Below are positions 11,357 through 24,060 of a DNA stretch of 64,000 nucleotides, in pieces. The position numbers and the translations under genes are program-made. The first letter of the stretch is position 1. Every line of letters starts with the position of its first letter. Origin of the DNA: Liriodendron chinense (lineage: Eukaryota > Streptophyta > Magnoliopsida > Magnoliales > Magnoliaceae); assembly GCA_003013855.2 (NCBI GenBank), contig ML058492.1:2821365-2885364 (forward strand). The letters are read 5' to 3'. The notes under the pieces were generated by a model. That model made no database searches. It was not told where the DNA came from and saw only the letters and a program-made list of their open reading frames with translations.

Positions 11357-11924
11357 ATCATAGGAAACAGTGGTGATTGAACACCTTACCATTAAAAACT
11401 TCTTTGGGCGCACATTAATGTTTCTGTAGTTTTTATTTGCTGTCCAATCTATTGATAAGGTCACATAAGCTTGGATGAAGGGGAAATAAATATTAGCTTG
11501 ATCCAAAACTTCTATGGCCCATTAATGGTCAATCAGCACTGTTTCCTATAGTATGATATTCCTCCCGAATATTGGATCTGCTTCATTTTTAAGATAGTGC
11601 CCTAAAATAATTAATCTGGAAAAATATATGGACAGCATGGATAAAGATTACATACAGCAAGGTGGGCTCCACGGATTAGGTGAGTCTGGGGCCTCACCTA
11701 ATCCCCTCGCCTGCAAAGTGCTGGTTTGCTTGGCCGCCAAGCATGCTAGCTCCTACCCAACGAGTGGTTCCTGTGTTTCACTAGTGTGACTCATATGATT
11801 GAAAATCATTCCACATTGCTCTCTTCCTGCTATCAAGAACATCCCTCAGGATGTGGATTAGCTACCGATGGCTTCACTAGTTATCTCGCTACTGAAGTGA
11901 TGTCACCAAGTTTTGTTAACTCCA

Positions 11925-12112
11925 CCAAGATGTATGTGTTGTATTCACACTGTTCATCCATTTGGAGAGATCATTTTAGGGCATGAAACAAAGAATGAGG
12001 CATATCTAAAGATCAAGTAGACCCCACCCCAAAAAAAATAAAAAATACAATGGGGACAATGAAACCCACTGTTGAAACCTTTCTAGGGCCCACCATGATG
12101 CTTATTTGAACA
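11925..12112. mobile_element. Left half of a foldback MITE
   Basis: Carries ccaccaagatgtatgtgttg, cattttagggcatga, aatgaggcatatc and gggcccaccatgatgctt, then stops where the minisatellite begins. The right arm is missing. Confidence 0.65.
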
Positions 12113-12164
12113 TTTTAGCCTAGTTTCTACTAAGAGTAGTTTTTCGGGGCCTACAATTCGTGGA

Positions 12165-12547
12165 GAGTTAACTAGGGTTTGGGTTAAGGTCTTGCCTATG
12201 GACTAGGGTTTGGATGGGTGAGTTGCTTGGGTTTTGACATAGGGTTTGGGCTATGGATTAGGATTTGGTTGGGTGAGTTGACTGGGTTTGGACCAAGATT
12301 TTAGCTATGGATTGGGATTTGGATGGGTGAGTACTTGACTGAGTTTTGACCTAGGGTTTGGAGTATGGATTGGGGTTTGGATGGGTGAGCCAATTAGGTT
12401 TAGACCTAGATTTTGAGCTATAGATTAGGGTTTGGTTGGGCGAGTTGATTGGGTATAAACTTAGGATTTGACTATGGATAGAGGATTTGGATGGTGAGAT
12501 GATTGGGTTTGGACCTAGGGTTTAGGCTATGGATTAGGGTTCGGATT
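12165..12547. repeat. Minisatellite, ~60-bp unit, about six copies, rich in TAGGGTTT
   Basis: The unit 'gacctagggtttgggctatggattagggtttggatgggtgagttgattgggttt' repeats with 10-20% variation from about 12170 to 12547. Each unit has two copies of tagggttt, which is a permutation of the plant telomere heptamer TTTAGGG plus one T. Confidence 0.85.
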
Positions 12548-12849
12548 TCCATCCTTTTATCTTGGGTGGGGTGTCTATAATTACTATGCGGTGATTTTTT
12601 AGTTGGACATTTCTGATGTCAAAAAGATGTGTGGAAATGATGATATCCTCTCAAGGCACCATAACATGTAGTTTTCTACTTGCAAGGGGACACTCGACCG
12701 ATCTTACTCCTAACACTTTTGATGGAATTCTAGCACTTAATGCTCCTACGTATGCATGTCTCCAACTCCCTTTGAAGTTTATCTACACCATATGAAACAT
12801 AGCTACAACATGGCATCTACTAAATGGTTTGATTTGGTTGTGAACGTGT

Positions 12850-13210
12850 AAACATATGTTAGAACATAATGCCAAATATGAGGCAAATCCAATACTCAAG
12901 TGGGCCATATGACAGGAAACACTAAGATTGAGTGCTGACCGTTGAAACATCCACGAGGCCACAAAAGTTTTGTCTCTGGCTAATATTTTGTGTTTTTAGT
13001 TTATGCCAATGGCAATGAGTTTATGAGTTGCGCGGAGATATAGACACCAAGAGAAGTTTCAACTGTAAGCATTTTCCCCTACCTTTTCCTATGGTATGGC
13101 CCACTTGAATTTCGGATCCACCTGGCACCTCATTTTTAAGCTCATGTTCCTATCTGAGTTGCAAAAATGGACGGATGGGAGATTTCTCACAAACATTACA
13201 GTGGGCGACG
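12850..13210. mobile_element. Foldback MITE copy
   Basis: Shows aatgccaaatatgaggcaaatcc / ggatccacctggcacctcatt, and ctcaagtgggccatatgacag / ctatggtatggcccacttga as inverted pairs. Confidence 0.6.
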
Positions 13211-13778
13211 TACCTTTTAACAGCAGTGGGTGTGGCAGGTAACACCCTGGTTGCTTTTTGGTCCATAAGCCATCAAGCTTGGTCCATCGCATCAATGCTT
13301 TGAAGTATTGAACCATGGACCCCACTAATCAATTATCTCGCAGTTGTAGCTGTTAATAATAGTAAAAAATATTTAAATAGATAGGATCATGGGTTTGTAT
13401 AATCTAGCGGCGGTTTGCTACGTCCACCCGTGTGTAGAAGGCAGGTAAAATACGCACCACACGGGTGCCAGCATGGCACATTGGTATTGGATCTAATCCA
13501 TTCATAAGAGGAATATCAATATATAGATGCTCTCGCCCAAGAATCAGGTTGGTCCACCTTTCAGGTGGGCCACAGGTTATGAAACAAATGTACAGCTGAG
13601 AAAACTTGGCTGAAGTTTTCTTACCCGACCACCTGTTGAATGGGCCAGAACATCTACAAGGTCATGCCTGCCTGATGGACGGCTTGGCTATTGCGCATGT
13701 TAGCCACTGCATCACTAGTGGGCATGACCTTCCTTGGCTCATCTGGAAGGAAGGAAGGATTGCGTGCTGAGTAAAATC

Positions 13779-13972
13779 TGTGGGGCCCACTGTCCTTTAT
13801 GTAGTTTAACCACTCCGCTCATCCATTTTACAAGACAATTTTAGTGCTTGAGCCACAAAATGAAGCATATCCAAAACTCAAGTGGAACACACCACAGCAA
13901 ACAATGTGAATTGAATGTTTACCATTGAAATATGTTGGGGGGCTACAGAAGTTGTGGATCAAGCTGATATTT

Positions 13973-14005
<33 letters not shown>

Positions 14006-14226
14006 CCTTTCATCCATGTGTGTTGATCTTATGAACAGGCTGGATGACAAATAAAAATCACTGTGGACCCTGAGAAGGTTTAAATGGTGGAAATCATTAT
14101 TCCCAATGTTTCCTTTAAGTATGGTCCACTTAAGCTTTGTATAAGCTTAAATTTGGGCCCGACCCCTAAAATGACCTAGGGATGGATGGTGTAGATAAAC
14201 CACATATATTCATGGTGGGCCCAACG
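13779..14226. mobile_element. Foldback MITE copy
   Basis: Starts tgtggggcccactgtcc and ends catggtgggcccaacgg. Arms carry ttagtgcttgagccacaaaatgaagc and the inverse, and the centre has gtggatcaagctgatatttg followed by a T run (13974-14005). Confidence 0.75.
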
Positions 14227-14229
14227 GAG

Positions 14230-14758
14230 TTCAGTTAGTATGATAAAGTCGTATTGAGTTACTCAGCATGCAATCCGATCTGGACCTGTACTTTTATCAG
14301 GTGGGGCCCACCTTGATCATTCCCTGGCACAAAATCACTCTAGCCACTCATCGAGTGGTACACAATTTTGAAAGTTTCTTGTACTATCCCATTCTTTTGA
14401 TGCTGGACCGCCTAATGAATGGACCCACTCAAATGCTTACGGTGGACCCCACATGATGAATGGGCCTGATCACCAAATACTAACCAATCACAATTTAGTC
14501 GATACGCATTGATGTGGATACGCATAGCAATTTCTATGTAGGAAAGAGGAATAATATGATACATGGTCCGCTGTCTTTGCTAGCAGTCCATGCGTTTTCT
14601 ACTCTGATCAATGGGGCCCATTTTTTGAAATCCAGACCAGATCTGTTTAGATTAACCATCTAACTAGCACGTTGCATGGATTTAGCAGATAAAAAGATCC
14701 CAACGATCAATAGTAGGACTTTATTTATTTGAATGTTGACAACTGTTTTTGTTTCTCT
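14230..14758. other. Intergenic DNA without recognised gene
   Basis: Contains a short foldback-arm fragment (about 14298-14325, aggtggggcccaccttgatc); otherwise nothing recognised. Confidence 0.3.
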
Positions 14759-15019
14759 TGTTGGTAATCCATTTTAGGATCTTAAAATGAATGTCTAATT
14801 TTTCAGCATATAATCCATACAAGTAGATCAACAATATGGACGATGTAGGTTTGTATGTATAGTTTTGGTAACCACCATTATCAATGGTGTTAAGTATACA
14901 GTTATCATTGATAATGATGGGGTATTGGAAAGAAGGATTGGAGGGGCATTGGAAAGCAGACCAACAATATGAACGATGGTGCATGGACTGCGATACGCAG
15001 TTTCCTATTTCGGCTCTAA

Positions 15020-15131
15020 TTCTCCCAAAGTGCTATATAAACACATGCTAATCGAGATTAAGACATTCTAATAGAGACTCTATACGTCCAAGGTGAGAGT
15101 GAGAGAGAGAGAGAAGAAGAAGAAGAAGAAA

Positions 15132-15173
<42 letters not shown>

Positions 15174-15533
15174 GATCGAAGAGAGAAGGCGTAGTGCTCA
15201 TGACGCTTCATCCACGCAGTTGGTTCGCTCTAAGCCTCTTCTCCATCATCTAATCAGTGAAATCTCTCTAATTTCATTTTCTTTGATAGTTATCCACCAT
15301 TGTGGGTGAAGTTTAATTGGATCCAAGCAGTGAAGCTTGCGATCGTTGTGTAATTCGCTATACATAGTCTGAACTAGGTCCCGTAGTTTTTACCTCTGTT
15401 AGAGGGTTTTTCACATAAAAACTCTTGTATGCCCGTGTGATGATTGTTTGATCATGTTTTCCGTATTATCATATCCAATAATTCAAAGTAGCTGGGGTGC
15501 GAGACCCTAAACTTTTGTGCATCCGCCCCAACA
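15020..15533 (+). mobile_element. Copia LTR (3' portion; probably an old solo LTR)
   Basis: Shares a collinear series of phrases with the LTR at 48075-48770: tacgtccaagg + (GA)n, gggtgaagtttaattggatccaagcagtg, gtagtttttacctctgttag, agggtttttcacataaaaac, and an end in ccccaaca (15526-15533). No primer site or gag follows. The 5' end is uncertain; a tgttggtaatcc at 14759 is one candidate, but its flank does not duplicate acttc at 15534. Contains a TATA-like ctatataaaca near 15036 and a GA microsatellite (15091-15170). Confidence 0.6.
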
Positions 15534-15953
15534 ACTTCAACCATGGGCCACTTGATCAGCAAACCAACATCTTTTTACCTAAAGCAGAGCATGCTAAGTT
15601 GCTTCCCTTCCAGTGAATGTTCTATCTTTCTCATGTGTCATGTGGCACCCTTGTCATGAAGCCCCTTCACAATCTCACTAATGAAGCCCATCATAGATGA
15701 CAGTAGTCCACTGACATGGATAGCGACAACTCTGCTACTCGTCTTCAAACCGAGTCAAAACTAAGTTTAGATTGAATCCAATCTGTCTAGTTCATTGATT
15801 CCCAAGTCCCACCAGATGGAGGTTATATCCTAGTTGCCGAGATTAGCATACTGCCAGGTTATTTCATTCAGTGAATATGGAAATTGTTCACCCAAGTCTT
15901 TAAGTCATGGTGTCTCATCCACCACACAATAGAATAAGACAGTGAAAGCTGAT

Positions 15954-16456
15954 TGTTAGTAATTGCGGAAGTGTGGGCCTCTAGGATCCGACGGTCTACA
16001 CAGTGAGATCTTTCGCAAAGCCGAGGATGTACTGTATGATCCAGCCGTCCGCCTATTTGCTACAGGAACAAATGGGTTTGATCACCCCTCTGATCCTATG
16101 GTGAAGATGGTCACCGGATCAGATCTATGGCTCAGATCTGATAGATGGACCAGATGAACTCTCGAAGCTTATTCCTTTCTTTTCTCTCCGTATATCACTT
16201 ATGGTTTTTCTTTTTCGTATTTTGTATCGGAAGAGAACTATCCCTTTTATAATACTCATACGAGAGATAAAAGGGATAAGATGGTGAGATGAGATAAGGT
16301 TTATCCTTACTCATCTAACCACCTCCAGAATTTGAAAATCAAATTCTCGGAAGGAAAAGGATGCGGTAACTTCCTATGGTTCCCGATCCACTCCCTATGG
16401 GTCCCAATCCACAAGTGGTTGCCTATAAGTGGGCCCCCAAAGGTCCACAATTAACA
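15954..16456 (-). repeat. 3' LTR of the Copia element
   Basis: 503 bp. It has 14 extra bases relative to the other LTR (ttgcctataagtgg near 16419) and several transitions. Preceded by CTGAT. Confidence 0.95.
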
Positions 16457-17722
16457 TCTCCCACTCAATCACATTGTGGGGTAGGCACATCATGAGAGTT
16501 CATCTAGCTCATTACATAATAATCAAAACCAAAGAATCACGATCAAAAGAATCAGAGGCGTGGGACCAGCTGGAACACCGTTATCTTCTCACAGGTGTTT
16601 GAGTACTAAGAGACCACCTATCTAGCACTCAATAACCCAAGCTTTGCATTGCCTGTCCTAGTCCGCATGACCACACCGGATAGAGTTAACTCCCAATCTG
16701 GAGTACTCAGCCAACATACGCACTTATCCAACTTATCGAGTTTATTCTGAAAAACTTGGTTTTCTACAAACATCAATTTGATTTCTTTTTAAAGTAATAT
16801 ATATACATATATATTTTGAAAGAGAATATCGTTTGTAAAAGTTTAAGAATACTCGATACTGCCAGCGGATAAGTCTTCAAGTGCGTATTTATAGTTCTAG
16901 AAACTTGGTGTAGCAGTCACGGGATCTTCCCCACGCAGGTGTGTAATTTGAAATTGATCAAGCCGCTTTCCTAGCATAACCGAGTCTGGCCAGTCAAGGG
17001 CCTTTCGTCATCGTATACTAAAGTAGCGACACTCAATCTTATCCTCCTGTACACAAGAGGAGGGTAGCTGAGGACACAAAGAATCACCTACGGGACTGGC
17101 TACTCGCACGTTGCAATGATTAGATCGAATCAAAGCAATCTGTAGGTAATAGGTCCAAGCACGTGGCTACAATCCACGCCGTAAAGTAGACAATACTAAG
17201 TATCTGTCGGGTCTACATTACGCAAGTCATCTCACAAGAGGTATGACTCATCTCATAACCTCACGACTTGGCTGTGATTCAGGCCATAACATTATTCGCA
17301 TTATGAATAATGGTGCGACTATGTTATTCGACTTTGTCAGTCTCATCTTCAATCTTATAGGACTGAAGGCGGATACAACTCATTCGCATCCTCATCCTTT
17401 ATTATTATCAATAAAGGGTGGTTCATACCTCAGTGTATGAACATCACCCCAAGTGTACCTCTCTTGTACATTTAGGGTTGGTCAACCCGTGCGAGTGGGT
17501 AACCGGCCTGCCGATAATAGTTGAAATCCTATTTGATCTCAAAGAAAATGCTGATGATCTACATACCTAGTCTAACAAGTGTTCAATACTGAATAAAATG
17601 AAATTTATTATTCATGAAAGATCAAAGATACATGATACAAGCATATCAATCAAGCTTTCCTCAATCCCATCTGCATAACGTGAACCTGAAATAGATCTCT
17701 AGCTATAGGTTTCGTCATGGGA
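16457..17722 (-). other. 3' untranslated part of the Copia element
   Basis: Between the RNase H frame and the 3' LTR. No conserved frame is seen; it holds the polypurine tract beside the LTR. Confidence 0.5.
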
Positions 17723-18757
17723 TCAGCCATCATCTCCTTGGTAGGAATGTAGCTGAGGATAACCTTTTTTTTCTTTCACTTGATCACGAACGTAATGATA
17801 CTTTATCTCAATGTGCTTCGATTTCTGGTGATGTTTGGGATCCTTTGCCAAGTCAATGGCTGAGGTGTTGTCTATCCTCAACGATATAGGCTCATGTATG
17901 CCTGGAACAACACCCAATTCTTGTAGGAATCTGCGAACCCATACACACTCTTGAACTGCAGCACAACATGCAATGTATTCGGCCTCCATAGATGAAAGTG
18001 CCGTGGATGTCTGTTTCTTGATCGACCAAGAGATAGCTCCCCCTCCGAGCAAGAAGACATATCCTGAAGTAGACTTTCCCTCGTCGGTGTCATTACCCCA
18101 GGCGGCATCTGAATATCCTTTGAGCTCGAGACTCGCGCTTTCATAACACAGCATCAAGTCCTTGGTTCCTCTGAGATAGCGGAATATACGTTTCACGGCT
18201 TGCCAATGAGACTGTTCCGGGTTACTCTGGTAACAGCTGACTATGCCAACTGCATAACTTATATCTGGTCTAGTGCAAAGCATAACATACATTAAGCTGC
18301 CTACTGCGCTCGCATAAGGTACTGAGGACATTGTCGATTTCTCAACTTCTGTTTGGGGACACAATTTCCTATCTAACTTGGTAGCTTTATCCATAGGGGT
18401 TTCGACAGCTTTTGAATTTTTCATCTTAAACTGCTCTAAGATCTTCTGTATGTAAATGGCTTGTGATAAGCCTAAAAATCTCCTAGAACGGTTCCTGATG
18501 ATTTTAACCCCTAGAATAAAGTTAGCTTCACCAAGATCTTTCATCTCAAAGTTCGAGAAAAGCCAATCTTTAGACATCATCAATAGTTGCATGTCATTAC
18601 CAGCTAATAGGATATCGTCTACATATAGAGATAGTATCAGAAAAGATCTTCCAGACCGTTTCACGTATACACAATGATCTTCTTCACTCATTGTGAATCT
18701 AAAAGTGGTGATGGCTAAGTGGAACCTCATGTACCACTGCCTTGAAGATTGCTTCAA
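17723..18757 (-). pseudogene. Copia reverse transcriptase (second half) and RNase H
   Basis: Continues the RT with KQSSRQWYMRFH and the YVDD active site (LYVDDILLAGND). RNase H follows: GYSDAAWGNDTDEGKSTSGY, SSMEAEYIACCAA and LRIDNTSAIDLAKDPKHHQKSKHIEIKYHYVRD. The usual catalytic-box DADW reads DAAW here. The frame is open to 17723. Confidence 0.9.
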
Positions 18758-19719
18758 CCCATAATAGATCGTAACAATTTGTCGACTTTCTTTGGATACT
18801 TTTTGTCTACATAACCTATGGGTTGTTGCATGTAAATATCTTCATCCAAATCACCATTTAAGAAAGCAGTCTTTACATCCATCTGATATAACTCTAAGTC
18901 TAAACTTGCGACAATGGACAAGATCATGCGGATTGAGGAAAATTTTGCAACAGGTGAAAAAGTTTCCTCATAATCAGCACCTTCTTTTTGTGTAAAACCT
19001 TTTGCAACTAATCTTGCTTTGTACTTGTCCACTATACCATCTGCCTTTCTTTTGATTTTAAGTACCCACTTGTTACCAATTGCTTTGTGATTGGAAGGCA
19101 GATCTACAAGTTCCCAGACTTTGTTCTTCTCCATGGAGGCAATCTCCTCGTCCATGGCAGTTACCCAATCAGCCGAATTCGGAGATAATAACACATCCTG
19201 ATAAGAATCAGGTTCATCATCGTCAACCGCAACACAAGAGAAAGATTGACCATCGATATCGAAATATCTTCTGGGAATCAAACCTCTTTCACTTCGACGT
19301 AACTCAGGAGCCTGCTGAGATGTACTCCCACTGTCCTGATGAACTCTAGGAGTATCTCCATTTTCAGAAGCAGAACTCCTACTCTCCTGAGATACATCGG
19401 AAATTTCAAAAAGTTCGGTGGAAACCTTTTGTTTCTTTCGACTGGGGTATCTGTCTTCGACGAAGGTGACGTCCCGAGATTCAATCTCAGTGCATCCTCC
19501 ACGATCCTCATAAACTAGAACGTATCTCTTTGAGTGCATTGGGTACCTGATGAATACGCACTCAATAGTGTTACTATCAAGTTTACTTGTATGCTGAGTA
19601 GGCAATAAAACATATGCTAAAGATCCCCAAGGACGTAGGTCGGCTAGAGAAGGAATCCTCCCAGTCCACATCTGATATGGGGTCTTAGGAACGGATTTAG
19701 TTGGGACTATGTAGGACAT
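18754..19719 (-). pseudogene. Copia integrase C-terminus and first half of reverse transcriptase
   Basis: Begins after the first frameshift with PTKSVPKTPYQMWTGR, the Copia integrase GKxP-type tail. An acidic linker (SDVSQESRSSASENGDTPR) precedes the RT start: WVTAMDEEIASMEKNKVWEL, KYKARLVAKGF and the first catalytic Asp in QMDVKTAFLNGDLDEDIYM. The frame ends at LLRSIMG, where the next frameshift falls inside the RT. Confidence 0.9.
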
Positions 19720-21640
19720 AGACGGCTGTTAGAAGCGCGTCTCCCCAGAATGTGGTAGAGAGATTGGCATGTGCCATCATCGATCTGACCATGTCCAATA
19801 GTGTCCTGTTCCTTCTCTCTGCAACTTCATTTTGCTGTGGAGTATATGCCATAGTGTATTGCCTGATGATGCCAACGTTTGCACAGTATGATTTAAACAT
19901 TTCAGATGTATACTCGCCACCTCTATCAGATCTAAGAATTTTAATCTTTTTCTCAAGCTGATTTTCAACTTCAGCTTTGAATTTGAGAAAACAATCAAAA
20001 GCCTCAGATTTATGTGAGATGAGATACACATATCCATAGCGCGAGTAATCGTCAATAAATGTGACGAAGTATTGGCATCTATTTCTAGCATGTACATTTA
20101 AGGGTCCACAGATATCCGTATGGATTATCTCTAGTAAACCCTTTGACCTAATCGCTTTAAGGAATGGTTTCTTAGAAGTCTTCCCGGACACATAATGTTC
20201 ACAAAATGGCAAATCAACCTTGGATAATGAACCTAACAGACCAGATCTAGCTAGTCTTGTCATACGGTCATTTCCAATGTGACCTAACCTCGCGTGCCAT
20301 TTTAAAGATTCAGATACTACATGTTCATTCGATGTAGCAGACAAAGCAAGAGGCGCATTATCATTTTCTACATCTAGAATAAATAAATCTGAAATCAAAT
20401 TTCCCCATGCAAAGATGAGGTTATTTAGTCTTAAAGAAACTCTTATCCAGGAAAAACGAATGTCAAAACCATTAACTAACAATCTAGAAACAGAAATTAA
20501 ATTCCGGCGCATGCCCGGTGCATAAAGAGTATCATGGAGGCTTATTGTGTGCCCTACGCGCGTACGGAGATGATAAACACCAATCCCTAGCACGTCTTCA
20601 GCAGCGTTATTCCCCATGTACACCCTGTAGCTCCCTGTGGCTATAGGTCGAAATTCCTCGAGTCCTCGACGATCTCGTGTCACGTGCTTTGTTGTGCCTG
20701 AATCCAAAATCCACTCGTTAGATAGGATATCAGCGGAAAGGATCTCATAACAAATGCCTACAAACAAAGTATCTAGTGACTGAGGAATTACCGTCTTTTT
20801 CTGGGCACACTGACGGGCATAATGGTCAGAATTTTCGCAGACGAAACAGGTGATGTTTGTCCTTTTAGGTTTCCTCTTTCCTTTCCCCTTCTTGGAATTT
20901 GGAGGAGGCGTTGCGGTCTTCTGTTCCTGATTGTTCTTCTTCGCCTTCTTGCGAGCTTTAAACTTTCTCTTATTAGCTTTCCGCTTGTGGGTTTCTGCTG
21001 CAAAAGCCTTGGCCGAACCTGGCTGAATTGCATTCATTTCAACCTCTCGTACCAGATGGCCACAAAAGTCTCTGAACGTTGTGATAGAATCAGTATGGTT
21101 CAGAATCGTTTTGATTTGGGCCCATAATTCGGGTAAGGAACGGTGCATAGCTATAATCTTTTGATTTTCAGTTACTTTGCACCCTACATTCCTCAGGGCG
21201 CCCATCATCTGCTCCATCTTACGGATATGATCCTTGATGGGGCAACCTACTGGCATCCTGTATTCTTGGAACTCTAATTCCATAGCCCGAACCTTTGCAT
21301 CTGACTTCTGCTTATAGGCATTAGCCAGTGCATCCCAGATCCCCTTAGCGGTTTCATGCACTTCATACGTGGGTATGAGTTCTTTGTGCATTGTGCTAAT
21401 CAAAACATTACGGGCGGAGCGATTTTGTTTACACCACTTGTTGTAGCAATTCATAGCGGCCCTATGTTCACCTAGATTTCCATTTTCAGCCAATATGGGT
21501 TCCTCTTGAACTCCATCCAGAGTGTGCGAAATGTCATCTTCGTCCAGAAGGCTTCGCACTGCGCGGGACCAGTCTTCGTAGTTGTTGCCGTCGAAATGTT
21601 GTCATTTTAGTTGATCGGCGATCAATGCTTTAGAGGCCAT
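19697..21640 (-). pseudogene. Copia gag, protease and integrase (broken)
   Basis: The frame starts at an ATG at 21640 but is stopped by a TGA at 21602-21604 (codon 13), then stays open to 19697. In order: gag capsid-like region, basic stretch, zinc knuckle CFVCENSDHYARQC, protease WILDSGTTKHVT, integrase zinc-binding HARLGHIGN...CEHYVSGK, and the integrase core with catalytic D (HTDICGP), D (SDRGGEY) and E (QQNEVAERRN). The second cysteine of the integrase zinc finger appears to be replaced (CEHY instead of CxxC), and QQNEVAE stands for the usual QQNGVAE. At about 19700-19719 the frame shifts. As it stands it cannot make a full polyprotein. Confidence 0.9.
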
Positions 21641-24048
21641 ATCTACATCGCATCATGTATCACTACTTAGCTATGATCTAAAGTATTGGCACTAATCATC
21701 AGAATTTTTACTGGTTATTCAAACTTATAAGTTGATAAAAGTATGTAATCCATCTTATAAGGGATCTGAAAGCCTACATACCTGTATGAGTAGTGCAGAT
21801 CAATCAAGTTCTCTAAATAAAATGAAATTGATGCTTTTATGACTATCTATTTGTATAACCTACAACCCACCATTATGGGTTTATGCATCGTTTAGGGAAG
21901 GAATGAAACTCCCACTTAGGTTATGTACAACCTTGGGATTAAGAGTTCTATATTCTAATGATAGTAGGGCTAAATTTTAATCATATGAAGATTAAAGCCA
22001 AAATAAATAAATCATTAAATTAAAGAAAACTATCATGACCATTGAACATATATCAGAAGTTATACGATTAAATGACAATATAATCCCCCATTGATCGTGT
22101 CCATTCATGATGGATCTTATCATCACCATTAATGTTCATCATTGATGATGGATCCTTTCATCAATGTTGATCATCATGGTTGATGATGGTTCCGTTCACT
22201 TGTGGACCTGTGATTAATAGTGATCATATTGATATAAAGAAAATTCATCATTCATTTGCACACATATATGTATTAATGCACGCACAAGTACATTAAATAA
22301 ATCATGAGATATGTGGAGTCAGATTAATAAAATCCATAATTTCTTTTATATGCTTTTATTTTAATATATACATCGATCATCAGGTTAATTTTAGATCTAG
22401 ACCGTTAATCACAAAAATGGACCATACCATCAGTTAGATCTTGCCGAAAAACCGCAAGTCACTTCCCTTTACTTGGTCTAAATCAGTCCATAAATGGCCG
22501 ATTAAAGGCCCTTATACAAGATACACTTAATCTTGATATTAAGTGATTTGGGCTTCTTAGTCCGCCCCATCTCAATTTTGGCTTAATATATGATGGTCAT
22601 TATAGGTTATCCATCCACATATGGATGTCCAATGATGGTCCTTTCTGTTTTATTGGTCATCACTAATATTAATTAGCCTTTTCTTTTATAGGGGACAGGC
22701 CCACAATTTTATGAATTAGGCCCAACTCAATAAAAAAAATAGGCCCACCAGCCCAACCATCAGGCCATGGCCCAATATTCTTAAGCCATGGCCCAAAAGG
22801 ATAGGTCCATATCCAATATCCTTAAGCCATGGCCTAATAAGAAAAGGTCCATATCCTTTTTCCAGGCCAGGCCCAAAAGGGCCCATTTCCAAGCTAATTC
22901 AGGCCCAAAAGGCCCATTTCTTCTATCTTCTTCAGCAATTTTAGGGTTTGAAGAAACATTTTGAAGAAAGAGAGAAGTGGCAAAAGGGTTGCCGCTGCCG
23001 GTGACGGGCCACTGCTGCTGTTGACGGTGGCGGCTTGTTCTGCCGCTGCCGCTTGCTGCGGCGGTGGGCGATGGCCGGCGCTGCTACGGCGGCGGCGGCG
23101 GCGGCTTGCGCTGCTGCTGCTGCTGCGGTAGCAGCCGGCGTGCTGAGATGGCCATGGGTAAACGGAAAAAGAGAAGGAGAGAGAAAGATCGAGAGAGGTT
23201 TGGGCGGCCGTGGCTGCTACCCGCAGTGGCGGTGGCCATGGCTGCCGCTACTGTTTGTGCGGCGGGCGGCGTCGGTCACAGCTGCCGCTCCTGCTGGTGG
23301 TGGTGACGGCCATGGCTGCCATTTCTTTTGTATTAATCTATATTTATGGCCTGGCCCTAGGATCCCAATATAATAGAGAGAGCTGCGATGGGGTTAGATT
23401 CTACGTGCGGCGGCGGCGGTGACCATGGCTGCTACCTGCCGCGGCGGCGACCATTGCGGCCGCGGCGACCATGGCTGCTACCTGCAGCTACTGCCGCTGG
23501 CGGTGGCAGTGATGATTGCAGCTGTCGCGACAAGCGGTGGTGGCGGCTGATTGATAATGGAGAGAAAGAGAGGGTTGGCTGTTGCTATTTGCTGCCACTG
23601 ACGTAGCTTTAGTGGTGGTCCGCGGCAGCACCACTATTGCAAATAATGACAGTATTATAGCTGTTCTATTAAACCAGCCTCACACTATGCTCTCCATTCA
23701 AGGAATCGAGTCACCCAGATTTCTATCCGGAACACACAACTCGGCAATTGAATGGGAACGGGCTAGCTAGCATTACAGCTAATAGGCACTACCTAAATTG
23801 GGCCTGGCCACTAAACCTCTGGCTTTTTCTTTCTCAAAACTCTAAATAATTCAATTAATAAAATCATTTAGTTTAATATCCATACCTCAGAGACAGAAGA
23901 AAATGAAGTTTTGACAAAAAGGAATAACTAAGTATGATAAGTATTTGATGATCGACATATTATTAAAATAAAATTTTAGATTTAATTATAAAATCGTACT
24001 TACTTCAATGCGATTTTCTTCAATTAATTGGAGAACCGTCGATTAATA
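21641..24048 (-). other. Unusually long Copia leader with a GC-rich insert
   Basis: 2.4 kb lie between primer site and gag, far longer than a typical Copia leader. AT-rich flanks enclose a GC-rich, CTGCCG/GGCGGC repeat-bearing block (about 22985-23560) with repeated gaccatggctgctacctgc phrases. On the plus strand about nine GGCCCA motifs (22695-22916) and a telo-box-like ttttagggtttg (22939-22950) precede the GC-rich block, a layout seen in plant housekeeping promoters and first exons. Plus-strand frames here are low-complexity alanine-rich and not convincing proteins. Confidence 0.55.
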
Positions 24049-24060
24049 CTCTGATACCAC

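Larger units (their letters stand above)
10166..11710. mobile_element. Mutator-like foldback MITE interrupted by a hAT element
   Basis: Ends are gggagcggattatgagagac and the inverse cacctaatcccctcgc. The flanking nonamers are ctataaagt (10157-10165) and ctgcaaagt (11711-11719). The uninterrupted paralogue at about 50740 reads ctactaagt at the same place, so the nonamer is a true target duplication. Removing the nested hAT (10329-11356 plus one 8-bp duplication) leaves a normal 0.5-kb foldback MITE. Confidence 0.85.
9830..11840 (+). repeat. Paralogous repeat copy 1 (filled site)
   Basis: Sequence 9830-10165 plus 11711-11840 aligns in order and orientation with 50440-50836 (for example cttggtacac, gagacgatgg/gagacaaagg, atcatgatagtctaaatgca, tcagtcaattctatcaatta, tgcgtgagatatacatctat, cgagtggttcctgtgtttca). 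Copy 1 is interrupted by the MITE/hAT nest; copy 2 is not interrupted at that point. Confidence 0.75.

Noticed and set aside
23035..23373. Alanine-rich plus-strand frames as a gene
   Set aside because: They are low-complexity products of GCG/GCT repeats in a Copia leader, open in several frames at once, with no domain.
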